Shown here piece after piece: positions 41,101 through 49,808 of a stretch of 64,000 nt of DNA. A model generated the notes under the pieces. It made no database searches. It was not told where the DNA came from and worked only from the letters and a program-made list of their open reading frames with translations. The stretch is from Kiritimatiellia bacterium (lineage in GTDB: Bacteria; Verrucomicrobiota; Kiritimatiellia; RFP12; UBA1067), in assembly GCA_027858965.1 (NCBI GenBank), contig JAQIBS010000137.1, positions 62,001 to 126,000 of the forward strand, read 5' to 3'. The translations under genes were made by a program, and so were the position numbers. How positions within the stretch are numbered: the stretch's first letter is position 1; each line of letters starts with the position of its first letter.

Positions 41101-41268
41101 AGTGATACCGGATGCGGATTTGATCCGGAATCGATTCCTTCCAGGGCCGGCAGGCATAACGGAATCATCAATATGCAGAATCGTATGAAGGAGATAGATG
41201 GGAGTTTTGATTTAAACACCGAATCCGGTCGAGGAACACGCTTGAGATTTCAGGTTAGCCTGATGTGA
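38128..41268 (+). CDS. Sensor histidine kinase with Reg_prop beta-propeller, Y_Y_Y domain, HisKA_3 and HATPase
   Basis: Repeated propeller motifs (GLPEGIVTAVDIFDDGFIWLTTPRNVVRFDG); TRLDGYENEWSTPSTGRRISFSRLPPGRYRFRV; RVRIARDIHDDLGAGLTQMALQSE; ELSDTGCGFDPESI. ORF opens at 38113; MKGFSG at 38128 is likely. Confidence 0.93.
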   Translation: MKGFSGIWLSSLLVFCFVVCACAAPQPIKDEYTVRRWGVEEGLPEGIVTAVDIFDDGFIWLTTPRNVVRFDGAEFISLPQEDYPDKKPRRFNCIISDRNGDVWVSGEDGVMRNSGAGWEVVPLKGNPDFSKEELWQVETPDGRLEQLPHLEIFWVKEAPDGTIWVASNVGMYKFEDSSLNRICPIGNDAPEIFTSACMDERGQIWLVGDGRLFAINGEHYGPADFPCGKGREALFQLFSGVGGSLWGKRVDGKLFRCNDEEWYESVPPGLRHMALLEQEDGEVWFGAVEGIYRSNLKNLQMLVRAGIDKAHDVRSLKSAADGSLWAGSGNGLFQLKSRTVRMFAVKELNVQQTVTALRPDEKGGFWVGVEGHGILVGSAGEFSSFKTDPPVLNGATVSAMCMKRDKTFWVGTRDDHLWKVSPDGKVDQVRSMGGYASRGITALAESTDGRLWVGTREGILKRDEQNRLNPVAGPDDTILALHADSRNGMWAATQCTGLWHIDSDGNHRCIRQSDGLPSDTIRALLQDPEGRMWLATSEGVVLFVDCDPRVPQSLSCSVSFTQEQGLPFDDIWQMLDDGKGHLWLGTRQRIMRVAKADMMDVAEGRKKVLTVRTFGRDDGLDSGLVGGDHSGPLAVQTQDGLLWFATHSGLAMINPGQLKEDNFALQVYIEEISARQRGGETFVRKLTEQSQPGDGFYEESSPEIDLPAGSRNITFSYTAPVFVNPEQVLFRTRLDGYENEWSTPSTGRRISFSRLPPGRYRFRVMVSRPSSGWIESGKGVQFIVCPFFWQTLWFTTLLTLLLLVAVGVTVGLLVKRREILKLEKERRETREREREMERKRAVERERVRIARDIHDDLGAGLTQMALQSELAQGEQGNPAQMKLRLDQIFKAACSLAQSLNEIVWAVNPKNDTLDSMLSYLENYTDEYLRASGLRFRPDLPIECPDLQVSSMIRHHIFCAIREALHNAVKYAGSCEVRLKVEVTKTFLKIELSDTGCGFDPESIPSRAGRHNGIINMQNRMKEIDGSFDLNTESGRGTRLRFQVSLM

Positions 41269-41270
41269 TC

Positions 41271-41309
41271 GGCGCGAAGCGCTCTGGAGTGCGGTGACCC
41301 CGTCACCGC
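41271..41309. repeat. Micro-hairpin plus constant flank (copy B, opposite orientation)
   Basis: Reverse complement reads GCGGTGAC-GGG-GTCACCGC then ACTCCAGAGCGCTTCGCGC. Confidence 0.8.
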
Positions 41310-41496
41310 TCAAGGTCAAGCCGACCTTGTCACTATTAATAGCGACATGACAATTTTATAGTATTTCGTTAATATTAAAAGCTGTAAAGAGAGAGAATAC
41401 TTCTTGTACATGAATTGGCACGACGCATTGAAAAAGGAGAAGAAAGGACAGCCATCTTCCCCATGCTCTATGCTCTCTGCCCTATGCGGAAACAAA

Positions 41497-41827
41497 ATGA
41501 TACCTGTTGCAATAGTTGAAGATGATGAGCGTGTAAGGAAGAGTCTGACGGAGATTCTTGCCAGCGATAACCAGCAGTATAGCGCGAAAGATTGTGCAGA
41601 CCTTCCGTCAGCCGGAGACAAATCAGCCTGATAAAGGAGCGGAAGTTTCGTTAGGTCCTCGGGAGCGTGAAATTCTGGATCTATTGACAAAAGGACTTGC
41701 CTATAAAGAGATCGCCGATAAGCTGGATATCAGTCGTAATACTGTAATGACTCTGGTTCAGCGTATTTACCAGAAACTGCACGTTCACTCACGTGGCGAG
41801 GCAGTTGCCAAGTATCTGGGACTGTGA
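41497..41827 (+). pseudogene. NarL/LuxR-type response regulator with most of the receiver domain deleted
   Basis: IPVAIVEDDERVRKSLTEILASDNQ, then a frame change and ITSSIARKIVQTFRQPE...VSLGPREREILDLLTKGLAYKEIADKLDISRNTVMTLVQRIYQKLHVHSRGEAVAKYLGL; paralog of the intact ORF at 45039. Confidence 0.85.
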
Positions 41828-41948
41828 GGATTTATATTCACAATACATAGACGCATTATTATGTTCAGAGGTCAGAGTGTGAAAGGATATGGCTGAAACC
41901 TAAACACCTTCAGCCTAACCACCTAAACGCCTATATTAGTTCAAAACC

Positions 41949-43625
41949 ATGAAAATTAACCGAAGAGATTTTGTGAAATCCAGCGCCGCTTTGGCAGTGG
42001 CCGGTGTGCCGTCGCTTTTTGCTGCAACGGCTCCAGTTGAGTTGCCTGCGGAGCACATAGCATTACTGAGAGCCCGCAAACGCCGTATTGTTATTCAGCA
42101 TGATGTTTACTGGGTGCATTTGAAATACTTGAAGATGCATCCAGATGGAAATGTGCCCTTCGGTCCTTTCCGGGATGCTGTGTTTTCCTATGTGGATGAA
42201 CCGGGTTCCCAGATTGATGCGATCTGGTGGGATATCGCCGGCAATGCCGTGGGCAGTGTATATCCGAGCAAGGTTTTTCAACCTGAGATTCATCCTCTGG
42301 CAAAGCGTTGGCATGAAGAGGGTACAGACTGGGTTCTGGAACTGATGAAAGAGACGCGTAAACGCAAGCTTGAGCTTTTCTGGAATCATCGTATCAGTGA
42401 GGTTGACGTTCTGCCCGAAGGGGGACATGCGAAGGTGCCGAGCACATTGAAACTGGAACACCCGGATTGGACCATGCCGGTTTCCTGGTGGAATCATCCA
42501 ATGTGGAACCTGGCGTCAGAGGGGCTCCGTCGCCATAAGGTCGAGATACTGCGTGAGCTGATAAAGCGCTTTGACCTTGATGGCATCCAGATCGATTTTG
42601 CACGTCATATTCCCTGTCTGCCTGCGGGGCGGCAGTGGGAGTTGCGTAGACATGTTACTGAGTTCATGCGTATGGTGCGGATGATGTCTCTTGAGGAGGC
42701 GAAGCGCAGGGGGCGGCCCGTATTGCTGGCAGCCCGTGTTCCGCAGACCATGGAAGGATGCCATATCGACGGTTTTGACCTGAAGAGATGGGCAGAGCTC
42801 CACCTAGTGGATGTGCTGACTCTGGGAACACGCACTATGGATGTTGATGTGGAAGGTATTCGTGCAGCAGTGGGCAGCGATGTCCAGCTGCAACCCTGCT
42901 TTGATGATCATCATGCAACCGATGGCTACCGTTATGCACCGATTGAATTTCTGCGTGGTGTGTTCTCCAATCATTTTCAGCGTGGTGCTGACAGCGTGGT
43001 TACCTTCAACTGGGCAATGGGCACACCTGAGGTTGCGGAGAAGGTCGGAGGCGAAATAGCCCCGTTAACACATCAGCAGGCTTTCAGGTCAGTCGGCGAT
43101 CCACGCACAATGGCTGGTAAGGACAAGTTCTTTGCAGTTGAACGTCGGGGTGGTTATCCCTGGGCGGATGGTTTCTTTAACCGCAATGATACCGCGCCGC
43201 TGCCATTGAAACTCAGCAGAAAAGGGGAGTCAGCTAAGCTTGTGATGCACATCAGTGATGCTCCTGGAACGGGTGGCTCAGCGGCAACCCTGACTTTGCG
43301 ATGTATTCTGTACGGAGCAGGTAAGAGTGATATGTTTGATGTCCGTTTCAACAGTGCGACGCTTTCAATCTCTGTGTGCGACGCGGAGTGGAAAGACTCT
43401 CAGATATTCTCGCCCAAACCACAGCCACCATCTGGAGGTAAAGGTAACTATAAGATTAATCCTCGACAGAAGCTGCTGCGGATTGATTGTGAGGTTCCCT
43501 CTTCAATATGGCGACAAGGAGAGAATACGGTTGAGATCAGCATCAGTTCCGGGGATGAAAAGCTCTCTTCTATGGTTCAGCTTGAAAAGGTAGAAGCCCA
43601 TCTTGATTATCAGGAGCGATTATGA
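41949..43625 (+). CDS. Tat-exported GHL10/GH10-like putative glycoside hydrolase (paralog 3)
   Basis: 558 aa; NRRDFVKSSAALAVAGVPSLFAA leader; RFDLDGIQIDFARH aligns with paralogs 1 and 2. Confidence 0.75.
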   Translation: MKINRRDFVKSSAALAVAGVPSLFAATAPVELPAEHIALLRARKRRIVIQHDVYWVHLKYLKMHPDGNVPFGPFRDAVFSYVDEPGSQIDAIWWDIAGNAVGSVYPSKVFQPEIHPLAKRWHEEGTDWVLELMKETRKRKLELFWNHRISEVDVLPEGGHAKVPSTLKLEHPDWTMPVSWWNHPMWNLASEGLRRHKVEILRELIKRFDLDGIQIDFARHIPCLPAGRQWELRRHVTEFMRMVRMMSLEEAKRRGRPVLLAARVPQTMEGCHIDGFDLKRWAELHLVDVLTLGTRTMDVDVEGIRAAVGSDVQLQPCFDDHHATDGYRYAPIEFLRGVFSNHFQRGADSVVTFNWAMGTPEVAEKVGGEIAPLTHQQAFRSVGDPRTMAGKDKFFAVERRGGYPWADGFFNRNDTAPLPLKLSRKGESAKLVMHISDAPGTGGSAATLTLRCILYGAGKSDMFDVRFNSATLSISVCDAEWKDSQIFSPKPQPPSGGKGNYKINPRQKLLRIDCEVPSSIWRQGENTVEISISSGDEKLSSMVQLEKVEAHLDYQERL

Positions 43626-43643
43626 AATTGTGGTGGAAAGCAT

Positions 43644-43698
43644 GTAGGGCGGTCCTCCGGGCCGCCTATGATCAGACGGCCCGGAGGACCGTCCTACG
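43644..43698. repeat. Long inverted repeat (about 22-bp arms)
   Basis: TGTAGGGCGGTCCTCCGGGCCG-CCTATGATCAGA-CGGCCCGGAGGACCGTCCTACG. Confidence 0.85.
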
Positions 43699-43789
43699 AT
43701 TTTGTTTAGGTCTCTGCAAACTCAGTGATGCGAGATTTGGTAAATGTGTCTTAAAACCCGAATCCCGTATTCCGCATCTCGTATTCAGC

Positions 43790-45007
43790 ATGTTTGCCCT
43801 CGCCCTTTTTGCAACAGTCGCTACAGCTGAGAACCACGAGCTCCGGGTGCGGACAACTCACAGCAAACTCGGGGTAAGCGGCTTTGTCCGGGGGGGCAAT
43901 ACCGGGCACTTCGGTGGAGTGGATATTAATTTAAAGAACGCCGGGTCGGTCGATAATTTTGCCCGTAAGGGTTATATACGCATGGATATCAGTGATGTTG
44001 ATTTCACGATCCGGTCAGCATATCTTGATATGGTGGTCTGCATGACCGATATAATATATAAAAATATCGATCAGACTATAAATGTGTATGGTCTCACAGA
44101 TGAATCGCTCGATAACTGGAACCCGGCTGAAACAACCTGGGACAACGCACCGGCTAATGATATATCATCTTCCAGCGGTGTTGTGACAAACAGTGCTGTT
44201 TTTCTGGGAGAGTTTACGGTTGCCTACGAGGATGCCGGAACCCCGAAAAGATTTACCAGTGCCGCGCTGATTGACTTTCTGAATGCAGATACAAATGGCA
44301 AGGTGACCTTTATTTTGTGTAGACCTGATTCCATAGAGACGTTCAGCGGCTGGAACCTTCTGTTAGCCGGAGATGCACATGAAACCTATGCGCCTCCAAA
44401 GCTTACTCTAACTTCGGAGATCACCACGCTTTCCGGAACCGGTGGAGTCAGTGGTCAGGTATCAGCTGATGATACCGGAGCATTCGGGATTGCCGGAGGC
44501 TGGCATCTGAAAAACGATGCGGATTTGCTGACTAAATTTACGCGTAAGGGATATATACGTTTTGATATTTCAAGTAACGATGCAGCGGCAACCAACGCCT
44601 CTTTGAACGTAATCCTACTAGTCGTAGACGACCGACATCATTATTACGGCAATAATCAAACTCTCTTTGTCTATGGTTTGACAGATGAGACTCTGGACAT
44701 CTGGGATCCATCGACAACTACCTGGAGTAACGCTCCAGGCAATAATACCAACTCTGCTGACCGTGTTGACACAGAAACAACCACTCATCTGGGTGAGATC
44801 ACAGTGATACCTACTGATGCAGAGGGCACGGTTAAAACACTGTCAGGAACAGCTCTGGATAATTTCCTTAATGCGGACACGAATGGCAAGGTGACCTTTA
44901 TTATCAGCAGAGAACAGAATAAAGGATATAAAAGAGATATAAAGATCGTCGGTGACCGGGATGTGAGATACTCTCCTCCATCACTAATGATGGCACCTGG
45001 AAAATGA
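43790..45007 (+). CDS. Secreted DNRLRE/CBM96-type protein, two repeats
   Basis: Repeats YIRMDISDVDFTIRSAYLDMVV...LTDESLDNWNPAETTWDNAPAND and YIRFDISSNDAAATNASLNVILL...LTDETLDIWDPSTTTWSNAPGNN. ORF opens at 43622, but MFALALFATVATA at 43790 gives a signal peptide and excludes the hairpin. Confidence 0.75.
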   Translation: MFALALFATVATAENHELRVRTTHSKLGVSGFVRGGNTGHFGGVDINLKNAGSVDNFARKGYIRMDISDVDFTIRSAYLDMVVCMTDIIYKNIDQTINVYGLTDESLDNWNPAETTWDNAPANDISSSSGVVTNSAVFLGEFTVAYEDAGTPKRFTSAALIDFLNADTNGKVTFILCRPDSIETFSGWNLLLAGDAHETYAPPKLTLTSEITTLSGTGGVSGQVSADDTGAFGIAGGWHLKNDADLLTKFTRKGYIRFDISSNDAAATNASLNVILLVVDDRHHYYGNNQTLFVYGLTDETLDIWDPSTTTWSNAPGNNTNSADRVDTETTTHLGEITVIPTDAEGTVKTLSGTALDNFLNADTNGKVTFIISREQNKGYKRDIKIVGDRDVRYSPPSLMMAPGK

Positions 45008-45038
45008 GTTTAGAAGTTCAAGCAGGCAAAAATCATAA

Positions 45039-45692
45039 ATGAAATATACCGAGAAAATAACGATACCCGTTGCAATTGTTGAAGATGACGAGCGTGTTCT
45101 AAAGAGCCTGACCGAAATCCTTGCAAATGATAAGCAATGCATATGCGTCGGGGCCTATTCCTCGGCAGAGGAGGCGATGGTGAGCATTCCGAAGACCCCG
45201 CCGAATGTCGCCCTGGTAGATGTTAACCTGCCGGGTATGGATGGAGTCTCTCTGGTTCAGCAGCTGGCGCCGAAGATGCCGAAAACGCAGTTTATGATAC
45301 TCTCCGTTTTATCTGACACAGAGACAATCTTCAAGGCGCTGGCGGCCGGGGCGCATGGCTATCTTCTCAAACCGGTACGGGCGAAACAGTTGCTGGAGGC
45401 GGTTCATGATGTCTACAAAGGTGGCTCGCCGATTACCAGCAGCATCGCCCGTAAAATTGTGAAATCTTTCAGAGAACCGCAGGAAAAACCGGTTGATGAT
45501 GCAAAAGAGGTATCGTTGGGACCCCGCGAGAAAGAGGTACTCGACCTGTTGACAAAAGGTTTGGCGTATAAAGAGATCGCCGACAAACTCGGCATCAGCC
45601 GCAATACCGTCATGACGGTCGTGCAGCGTATCTATCAAAAGCTGCATGTTCACTCCCGGGGTGAAGCGGTCGCCAAGTTCCATGGACTCTAA
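45039..45692 (+). CDS. NarL/LuxR-type response regulator
   Basis: IPVAIVEDDERVLKSLTEIL; VALVDVNLPGMDGVSLV; LLKPVRAKQLLEAV; C-terminal LuxR HTH. Confidence 0.96.
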   Translation: MKYTEKITIPVAIVEDDERVLKSLTEILANDKQCICVGAYSSAEEAMVSIPKTPPNVALVDVNLPGMDGVSLVQQLAPKMPKTQFMILSVLSDTETIFKALAAGAHGYLLKPVRAKQLLEAVHDVYKGGSPITSSIARKIVKSFREPQEKPVDDAKEVSLGPREKEVLDLLTKGLAYKEIADKLGISRNTVMTVVQRIYQKLHVHSRGEAVAKFHGL

Positions 45693-45944
45693 GTGTTATA
45701 GCACGCTGATTCGGCATAGCCAGAACCAAGTATATTTTGCGTGCCCTCTGCGAAAGGTACGCCCTGCACGATGTGGGTTTAAAGAGTTTAAGGTTAAAAA
45801 AGGTTGAAGTTGTTGAAGAGTTGAAATTGACGAAGGATTGTAGGACGCGCCTCTCCCGCGACTGCGGGAGGGCGCGTATAATGTTTGTCTTACCCTTCGG
45901 TGAAGCGGCTAATGTCAACATTCCATAAGGAGAGGATTAAGATT

Positions 45945-47099
45945 ATGAATCAATTGCTGATACGCATATGTTGTGCCCTTACTGTTTTATTTTTGATCCA
46001 GGTTGGGTCCGCACAGGAGTTAACTCTGGTTGCGAAAGACCCCAATGGCCATGGCCTGCTGTGTATGGCCGGCAAGAAGCGTGTGCTGATTGTCAGCGGA
46101 ACACCTGAGCAGATGGGGGCGGCGCATGGTCACTTGTTGTCAGACCTGGTTCCGCATGTGATGCCTCAAACCATGGCGCTGGTCGGCGCTGAGTATTCGG
46201 TTAAGAAAGGGCTTTGGTTTTACGACCGGATTAATGAGGTTTACCGGCAGGCCGAACCGCATACACCAGAACGCTTTCTGCGGGAGTGTCGCTCGATGGC
46301 GGCTGCGGCGGGGATTACGGAACGCGATGCAATCTGTGGGAACTTCTTTCCGGCACTCTTTCATTGCAGTGGTATTGCTGTCAGGAATGCAGCTACGGCT
46401 GATGGACGGTTGGTGCATGCACGGGTGCTGGATTATATGCGGGACATTAATTTGCAGAAGTACACTGTGTTGCAGGTCTTTATTCCTGATGACGGTATTC
46501 CGTGGATGTCAGTGGGATATGCCGGTTTTCTTGGAACCGTGACTGCGATGAATGTGCGTGGTCTGGCGATCGGCCAGATGAGTGGTCGCGATCTCGAAGT
46601 TTGGGACGGCATGCCAATGAGTTTTCTGATACGGGAGATTGTGGAAAAGGCCGCGACAGTCGATGAGGCGATGGCGATTATGCGCAAAACTCCACGGACA
46701 TGCGAATACTACTATGTGATTAGTGATGCCAAAAAGAATATGGTGGCAATGCGTGCACGTCCGGAGTCGCTGGATGTTTTTCAGCCCGGGCAGCAGCATG
46801 AGCTGCTGCCGAAGATGCCGCAGGAGACGGTTCTTATCTCGCTCAATGAGCGTGCCAAAAAACTCTCCGAACGGGTGCATGAGCAGTTTGGAAAGATCAC
46901 CCCGGAGCTGATGATTGAGATCATTAAGCGTCCGGTTTCTATGGAGTCGAACCTGCACAACGCTGTCTTTATGCCAGAGACTCTGGATATGTGGTTTGCC
47001 GATGCCGGAAAGACGACTCCGGCCTGTGATGAGCCCTACACAAAGGTGAACCTTAAAACTTTACTTGAGTATTACGAGGCGAAGATGGCCGAGAAGTAA
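45945..47099 (+). CDS. Secreted C45-family (acyl-CoA:6-APA acyltransferase-like) hydrolase
   Basis: GTPEQMGAAHGHLLSDLV; FFPALFHCSGIAVRNAATADGRLVHARVLDYM; EVWDGMPMSFLIREIVEKAATVDEAMAIM. MNQLLIRICCALTVLF at 45945 has an upstream RBS-like ggagagg. Confidence 0.8.
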   Translation: MNQLLIRICCALTVLFLIQVGSAQELTLVAKDPNGHGLLCMAGKKRVLIVSGTPEQMGAAHGHLLSDLVPHVMPQTMALVGAEYSVKKGLWFYDRINEVYRQAEPHTPERFLRECRSMAAAAGITERDAICGNFFPALFHCSGIAVRNAATADGRLVHARVLDYMRDINLQKYTVLQVFIPDDGIPWMSVGYAGFLGTVTAMNVRGLAIGQMSGRDLEVWDGMPMSFLIREIVEKAATVDEAMAIMRKTPRTCEYYYVISDAKKNMVAMRARPESLDVFQPGQQHELLPKMPQETVLISLNERAKKLSERVHEQFGKITPELMIEIIKRPVSMESNLHNAVFMPETLDMWFADAGKTTPACDEPYTKVNLKTLLEYYEAKMAEK

Positions 47100-47130
47100 T
47101 GGGGAGAGCTGTTAGAAATTTTTTATTTTT

Positions 47131-47161
47131 GCGTCATATTTAGTTGTTCACCGCCCATTTA
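47131..47161. repeat. Upstream direct repeat, copy 1
   Basis: gcgtcatatttagttgttcaccgcccattta; matches gcgtcatatttggttgttcagccgcccattta at 49742-49773. Confidence 0.8.
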
Positions 47162-47196
47162 GTTAAAGAAGCGTATAAAAGTTACAGGATGAAAAA

Positions 47197-49725
47197 ATGA
47201 CTAAAACAAGAGTATTTATAACTACTTTTCTGGTTACACTTATTTGCCCATATGGGCAGATGGCGGCTGCCGGGGATTTGGACTGGCCGGAACCATCAAC
47301 ATTCAATCGGCCGGGTGCCTACTGGTGGTGGATGGGCAGTGCCGTTGACAAAGAGAACATCACCTGGAACCTGGAGGCGATGCGTAAGGCGGGAATGGGA
47401 GGAGGAACCATTGTTCCGATCTACGGGGTTAAGGGATACGAGAAAAAGTATATCCAGCATCTTTCGCCTGAGTTTGTAGCGATGGTGAGCCATGCCTCTA
47501 AAGAAGCGGAACGTCTGGGGATGTGGGTGGATATGACCACCGGCACCGGCTGGCCCTTCGGTGGGCCTATGGTGACCGACGAATATTGTGACGCAACAGT
47601 TGATTTCAAGGAGGGTAAGATAACTCAGAAATTTTCAGGAAGAAATGTGAAACGGGCGGCACCCGGAAACAGCGGTAAAGCCATTAATCCCTTCTCGGCG
47701 GAGGCAATGGCCTTTTACCTGAGTCACTTTGATATCCCCTTCAGCGGTAATGATGTGGTTATGCCGCGTGCGATGTATCATGATTCATTTGAATTCAAAG
47801 GTAATTGGTGCAGAGAGCTTCCCGAGGAATTCAGCAGACGTCGTGGATACGATCTGACAAAATATCTACCGGAGTTATTTGGCCGGAGAGGTGATGCTGA
47901 TACCGTTGCCCGAATCAAGTCGGATTATCGCCAGACACTGTCGGACCTGCATCTCGCCTATTTGAAAGAATGGGTTAAGTGGTCTGAATCCAAGGGATGT
48001 ACCACGCGCAATCAAGCGCATGGGTCGCCCTCGAACCTGCTTGACCTTTATGCGGCAAGTGGAATTCCTGAGACTGAGATATTCGGAGCAAGCGTCTTCA
48101 ATATCCCTGGCATACGTCGAGACAAGAGCAATGTTGATGGCAGAAACTACCCCCGCCCCCTGATCAATCGCATGGCATCTTCAGCGGCTCATGTCGCCGC
48201 TAAACCCCTTGTCGCGGCGGAGGCCTGCACATGGATCCGCAACCATTTCCGCACGGCTCTATCTCAGGCTAAACCGGAGATAGATCAGCTCTTTCTGAAC
48301 GGCATCAATCACATCTTTTTTCATGGCACTTGCTACAGCCCTAAAGATGCTCCGTGGCCTGGATGGCTTTTTTATGCATCATTTGAATATAATCCGCGCA
48401 ACGCCATCTGGCGTGACGCGCCGCTGCTGAATGCCTATATAACGCGTTGTCAGTCCATTCTTCAGTCGGGTAGCCCGGATAATGATGTGGCTCTGTACTG
48501 GCCGGTCTACGATATCTGGCATAATGAAAACGGCATGCAGCAGATGCTGACTGTCCATCATCCTGAATGGCTGACCAAGTCCTCTTGTGGAAAGGTCGCA
48601 ACCCAACTTAAAGCAGATGGTTACGGTTTTGACTTTATCTCCGACCGTCAGCTGATTGCCAGCCAAAGCGAAGACTATAAGGCGATTGTGGTTCCAAAGA
48701 CCGCTCATATGCCGCTGGATACATTAAAGGAAATTTTTAAAATCTCTGCTAGCGGTAGAGCGGTGTTTTTTCTGGATAATCTGCCTGAGGACGTGCCGGG
48801 TTTCAATAAACTGGAAGAACGACGTGTCGCATTGAAACATCTGCTGAAGGGGCAGGATAAGCTGGTGATAAAGCGAGAGAAGCTGAAGCAGGCATTGAAT
48901 CGAACGGCTGTATCACGCGAGCCGATGATTGATCAGGGGGTGGACTTCATTCGTCGACGGCATGAGGAGGGTTATCACTATTTTGTCGCCAATATGGGGG
49001 CAATTCCGGTAAGCCGCTGGATAACTTTGGGGGTTCCCTTTGCCAGCGCGGTGATTATGGATCCTCGTTCAGCGGAAAGCGGAGTCGCGATTCAACGCGC
49101 AAATGCCATCTATCTTCAGCTTAATCCGGGAGAGACACGCATCATTCGCACTTTCGACAAACGAGTTGTTGCCGGTGCGCCGTGGTCGGCAATTGTTAAG
49201 GATGGGGAGCCGCTTGTTGTAAAGGGTCTATGGACCATTAGTTTTGTCGATGGCGGTCCGGTTCTGCCTGCGCAAATAACAACAGCTACTCTTGCTTCCT
49301 GGACAGAAATCGGTGATAAAGAGGCTAGGCGCTTCGCCGGAACCGGCCGCTATTCAATCGAAATCAATATCCCGGAAGGGGCGGATGACTGGGAGATTGA
49401 TCTGGGGGATGTTCGCGAAAGCGCACGTGTCTATATCAACGGAAAGAGTGCCGCATCGCTGTACAGTGTTCCCTATAGCGCACCTGTCGGTAAATATCTT
49501 AATCCTGGGAGGAATCTGCTGGAGATTGAAGTGACGAACCTCTCCGCAAACCGGATACGTGATCTGGACTTTCGTCAGGTGAACTGGAAGATATTCCATG
49601 AGATCAATTTAGTGGATCACAACTACCGTAAATTTGATGCATCGAAATGGCCACTGGTGCCGTCTGGACTTCTGGGACCGGTCACCTTAACTCCCATGAA
49701 GATGGCTGAATTCCAAAAAAAGTAA
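47197..49725 (+). CDS. GH106-like alpha-L-rhamnosidase
   Basis: FNRPGAYWWWMGSAVDKENITWNLEAMRKAGMGGGTIVPIYGVKGYEKKYIQHLSPEF; ERLGMWVDMTTGTGWPFGGP. Confidence 0.85.
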   Translation: MTKTRVFITTFLVTLICPYGQMAAAGDLDWPEPSTFNRPGAYWWWMGSAVDKENITWNLEAMRKAGMGGGTIVPIYGVKGYEKKYIQHLSPEFVAMVSHASKEAERLGMWVDMTTGTGWPFGGPMVTDEYCDATVDFKEGKITQKFSGRNVKRAAPGNSGKAINPFSAEAMAFYLSHFDIPFSGNDVVMPRAMYHDSFEFKGNWCRELPEEFSRRRGYDLTKYLPELFGRRGDADTVARIKSDYRQTLSDLHLAYLKEWVKWSESKGCTTRNQAHGSPSNLLDLYAASGIPETEIFGASVFNIPGIRRDKSNVDGRNYPRPLINRMASSAAHVAAKPLVAAEACTWIRNHFRTALSQAKPEIDQLFLNGINHIFFHGTCYSPKDAPWPGWLFYASFEYNPRNAIWRDAPLLNAYITRCQSILQSGSPDNDVALYWPVYDIWHNENGMQQMLTVHHPEWLTKSSCGKVATQLKADGYGFDFISDRQLIASQSEDYKAIVVPKTAHMPLDTLKEIFKISASGRAVFFLDNLPEDVPGFNKLEERRVALKHLLKGQDKLVIKREKLKQALNRTAVSREPMIDQGVDFIRRRHEEGYHYFVANMGAIPVSRWITLGVPFASAVIMDPRSAESGVAIQRANAIYLQLNPGETRIIRTFDKRVVAGAPWSAIVKDGEPLVVKGLWTISFVDGGPVLPAQITTATLASWTEIGDKEARRFAGTGRYSIEINIPEGADDWEIDLGDVRESARVYINGKSAASLYSVPYSAPVGKYLNPGRNLLEIEVTNLSANRIRDLDFRQVNWKIFHEINLVDHNYRKFDASKWPLVPSGLLGPVTLTPMKMAEFQKK

Positions 49726-49741
49726 TATATTTTTGATTTAG

Positions 49742-49773
49742 GCGTCATATTTGGTTGTTCAGCCGCCCATTTA
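49742..49773. repeat. Upstream direct repeat, copy 2
   Basis: gcgtcatatttggttgttcagccgcccattta. Confidence 0.8.
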
Positions 49774-49808
49774 ATACAGAGGGGTGTATTATATCTCCGG
49801 AGTATGAA

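Noticed and set aside
42601-42660. CLPAGRQ in the third GHL10-like paralog, resembling the inserted LPAGRQ palindrome seen in some genomes
   Set aside because: It aligns without a gap to the same position in paralog 1 (DWMRTQHLFPDGKAAEG), so it is native coding sequence.
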